From NCBI GenBank assembly GCA_027483005.1, contig JAIXVN010000537.1:1-6926 (forward strand): a stretch of 6,926 nucleotides of DNA. Direction: 5' to 3'. Made by a program: the position numbers and the translations under genes. This stretch comes from Verrucomicrobiaceae bacterium. GTDB lineage: Bacteria > Verrucomicrobiota > Verrucomicrobiia > Verrucomicrobiales > Akkermansiaceae. The notes under the pieces were generated by a model that worked only from the letters and a program-made list of their open reading frames with translations, had not been told where the DNA came from and searched no databases. Numbering within the stretch: the first letter of the stretch is position 1; each line of letters starts with the position of its first letter. Positions 5,426 to 6,926 of the stretch are shown here, in pieces.

Positions 5426-6664
5426 ATGCCCTTCACCTCCCTCGGCCTAACAGAGCCGCTCGTCCGCGCGGTGGCGGCCCGGGGCTATGAGGCTCCGACG
5501 CCGATCCAGATCGAGGCCATCCCGGCGATCCTTCGCGGCGGCGACGTCTGGGCCTCCGCGCAGACCGGTTCGGGAAAGACCGCCGCTTTTGTCCTGCCGA
5601 TCCTCCAGCGACTCGTCGAAACCGAGCGCCCGCGCGGCCGCTTCATCCGGACGCTGATCCTCGTGCCGACCCGCGAGCTCGCCGCGCAGATCGGTGAGTC
5701 GATCCGACGCTACGCACGCTATCTAACAGCCCCGCCGAAGACGCTCATCGTTTACGGCGGCGTCTCGATCAACCCCCAGCTCATCGCCCTCGGCGGCGGC
5801 GCGGACATCCTCGTCGCCACCCCGGGCCGACTGCTCGATCTGTTGGATCACCGCGCGCTCTCGCTTTCCGAACTCTCGACCCTCGTCCTCGATGAAGCCG
5901 ATCGTCTTTTCGAGCAGGGCTTTTCCAATGAGCTGCGTCGCGTTCTGACCCTGCTGCCAAAGAAGCGCCAGAACCTGCTCTTCTCCGCGACCTTTCCACG
6001 CCAGGTCCAGGCCCTCGCCACGAACCTGCTGCACGACCCGACCCGCATCGACATCGCCTCGGAGCCGGAAACGAAACCCGACATCCTCCAGCGTGTCATC
6101 GAGGTCGACATCTCGCGCCGCACCCAGCTCCTGCGTCATTTGATCCAGGAAAACCGCTGGACCGGCGTGCTGGTCTTCGTCGCCACGAAATACTCCACCG
6201 AGCACGTCGCCGACAAACTCCGCGCCGCCGGTCTGCATGCCGCTGCCTTGCACGGTGATCTCAGCCAGGGTGCCCGGACCCAGGCCCTCGCCAATTTCAA
6301 GGCCGGCACCCTCCAGGTTCTCGTCGCCACCGATCTCGCTGCACGCGGCCTCGACATCGCCGGGCTGCCCGTCGTCGTGAACTACGATCTCCCGCGCTCG
6401 ACCGATGACTACCTCCACCGCATCGGCCGCACCGGTCGCGCGGGGGAGTCCGGTGTGGCGGTCAGCTTCGTCAGTGCTGCCACCCACGCGCATTTCCGAC
6501 TGATCGAAAAGCGTCATCAGCTCGACCTCCCACGCGAGCAGGTCCCCGGCTTCGAGCCCGTCGATCTGGAGCCGCCCGACCGCCCCACCGGCGGCATCAA
6601 GGGCAAGCGCATGAGCAAGAAGGACAAGCTCCGTGCCGCCGCGAAGCGCAGCTCCGAATCCTGA
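5426..6664 (+). CDS. DEAD-box ATP-dependent RNA helicase, RhlE-type
   Basis: This is an ATP-driven RNA-unwinding enzyme of the cytoplasm; RhlE-like members act in ribosome assembly and RNA turnover. The 412-residue protein has every helicase motif in order. The Q motif has Phe3 and Gln28 in PTPIQ. Motif I is AQTGSGKT (45-52), Ia PTREL (81-85), then GG (111-112), Ib TPGR (132-135), II DEAD (156-159) and III SAT (187-189). Motif IV is around VFVAT (250-254), V is ATDLAARGLD (301-310) and VI is HRIGRTGR (331-338). The tail from about 391 is Lys/Arg rich (KGKRMSKKDK), a likely RNA-binding extension. The ATG at 5426 puts Phe3 in the family position. A TTG at 5408 is in frame and overlaps the kinase stop as TTGA, so a coupled start six codons earlier is possible. 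Third-position GC is high (about 88% of the first 40 codons). It may be co-transcribed with the kinase. Confidence 0.95.
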   Translation: MPFTSLGLTEPLVRAVAARGYEAPTPIQIEAIPAILRGGDVWASAQTGSGKTAAFVLPILQRLVETERPRGRFIRTLILVPTRELAAQIGESIRRYARYLTAPPKTLIVYGGVSINPQLIALGGGADILVATPGRLLDLLDHRALSLSELSTLVLDEADRLFEQGFSNELRRVLTLLPKKRQNLLFSATFPRQVQALATNLLHDPTRIDIASEPETKPDILQRVIEVDISRRTQLLRHLIQENRWTGVLVFVATKYSTEHVADKLRAAGLHAAALHGDLSQGARTQALANFKAGTLQVLVATDLAARGLDIAGLPVVVNYDLPRSTDDYLHRIGRTGRAGESGVAVSFVSAATHAHFRLIEKRHQLDLPREQVPGFEPVDLEPPDRPTGGIKGKRMSKKDKLRAAAKRSSES

Positions 6665-6666
6665 TT

Positions 6667-6926
6667 CTAACGGAACGGATCCTCCTCGATCTCGTGAATT
6701 CGACCGTAGTCCACCTCCATCCGTCCGTCGTCGCGCTCGTGATAGATTTCCACGAAGCGGTGGTCGAAATGGACGTCACGCCAGGTGTAGTCCTGCTGGC
6801 TCTGGACTGAGGCGGGGATGACCGTGTCGATGCAGACGATCGAAGTGAAGAAGCGTGCGCTCCATTGCTCCAGCAACTCCGGCGTCACCCCATGCAGCGG
6901 ACTGCTTTCATCGATCCGGTGACGAA
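6667..6926 (-). CDS. Inward-rectifier potassium channel, C-terminal end (cut by window edge)
   Basis: The frame is open from the window edge to a TAG at 6667-6669 and gives the last 85 residues of a protein whose N-terminus lies outside. RHRIDESSPLHG at the window edge matches the conserved HPIDESSPL segment of the cytoplasmic domain of Kir/KirBac channels. The following strands (ARFFTSIVCIDTVIPASVQSQ, then DYTWRDVHFDHRFVEIY, then VDYGRIHEIE) have the order and motifs of that immunoglobulin-like domain, including the typical [VL]D[YL]xRxHE ending. The transmembrane helices and the selectivity filter would lie upstream on the minus strand, beyond this window, so channel function is inferred. 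An internal GTG at 6888 is open but is not the true start, since the homology continues before it. The gene is convergent with the helicase, with 2 nt between the two stops. Confidence 0.85.
   Translation of the reverse strand, partial: RHRIDESSPLHGVTPELLEQWSARFFTSIVCIDTVIPASVQSQQDYTWRDVHFDHRFVEIYHERDDGRMEVDYGRIHEIEEDPFR

Noticed and set aside
6656..6667. GAATC-CT-GATTC dyad at the helicase/channel convergence as a bidirectional terminator
   Set aside because: The stem is only 5 bp with a 2-nt spacer, too tight to fold, and there are no T tracts on either side.
1..6926. CRISPR array, tRNA, rRNA or insertion sequence
   Set aside because: No regularly spaced repeats, no tRNA-like arms with a T-loop GGTTCRA, no rRNA segments and no transposase motifs were seen on either strand.

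Overview
The window is about 63% GC by eye. It carries seven protein-coding genes, two of them cut by the window edges, and possibly an eighth very small one. I infer a Verrucomicrobiota chromosome (Verrucomicrobiales-like). The reasons are the GC-rich housekeeping genes, starts without a convincing Shine-Dalgarno sequence, and two non-coding elements whose sequences I associate from memory with that group: a CACGGATGAA-type inverted repeat after bioD and a GGCGACA/TGTCGCC hairpin after trpB. The assignment was not checked by any search.

Layout. Positions 1-418 (minus) hold the N-terminal 139 residues of a secreted protein of unknown function. Positions 419-670 are non-coding, with small hairpins. 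Positions 671-2284 (minus) are nadB, L-aspartate oxidase of NAD synthesis. A 104-bp divergent spacer separates it from bioD (2389-3027, plus), dethiobiotin synthetase of biotin synthesis. An imperfect inverted repeat (about 3021-3126) follows the bioD stop, then comes trpB (3199-4389, plus), the tryptophan synthase beta chain. A hairpin lies 5 nt after trpB. Next is a protein-kinase-like gene resembling the stand-alone 'Kinase-PolyVal' group; its longest frame is 4461-5411. A RhlE-type DEAD-box RNA helicase (5426-6664, plus) begins 14 nt after the kinase stop. It is convergent, with 2 nt between stops, with the C-terminal end of an inward-rectifier potassium channel gene (6667-6926, minus).

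The metabolic genes are single steps (NAD, biotin, tryptophan) without their pathway partners, so they look like dispersed housekeeping genes rather than a pathway operon.

The most unusual part is 4554-5411. A 58-codon frame (4594-4770) with high third-position GC and its own promoter-like sequence overlaps the first third of the kinase frame. It ends in CTGA, where the CTG is in frame with the kinase and sits just before its conserved part. This suggests a small protein plus kinase pair rather than one 316-residue protein. The kinase-like protein keeps its catalytic-loop Asp and Asn but has Ala where the metal-binding Asp is expected.
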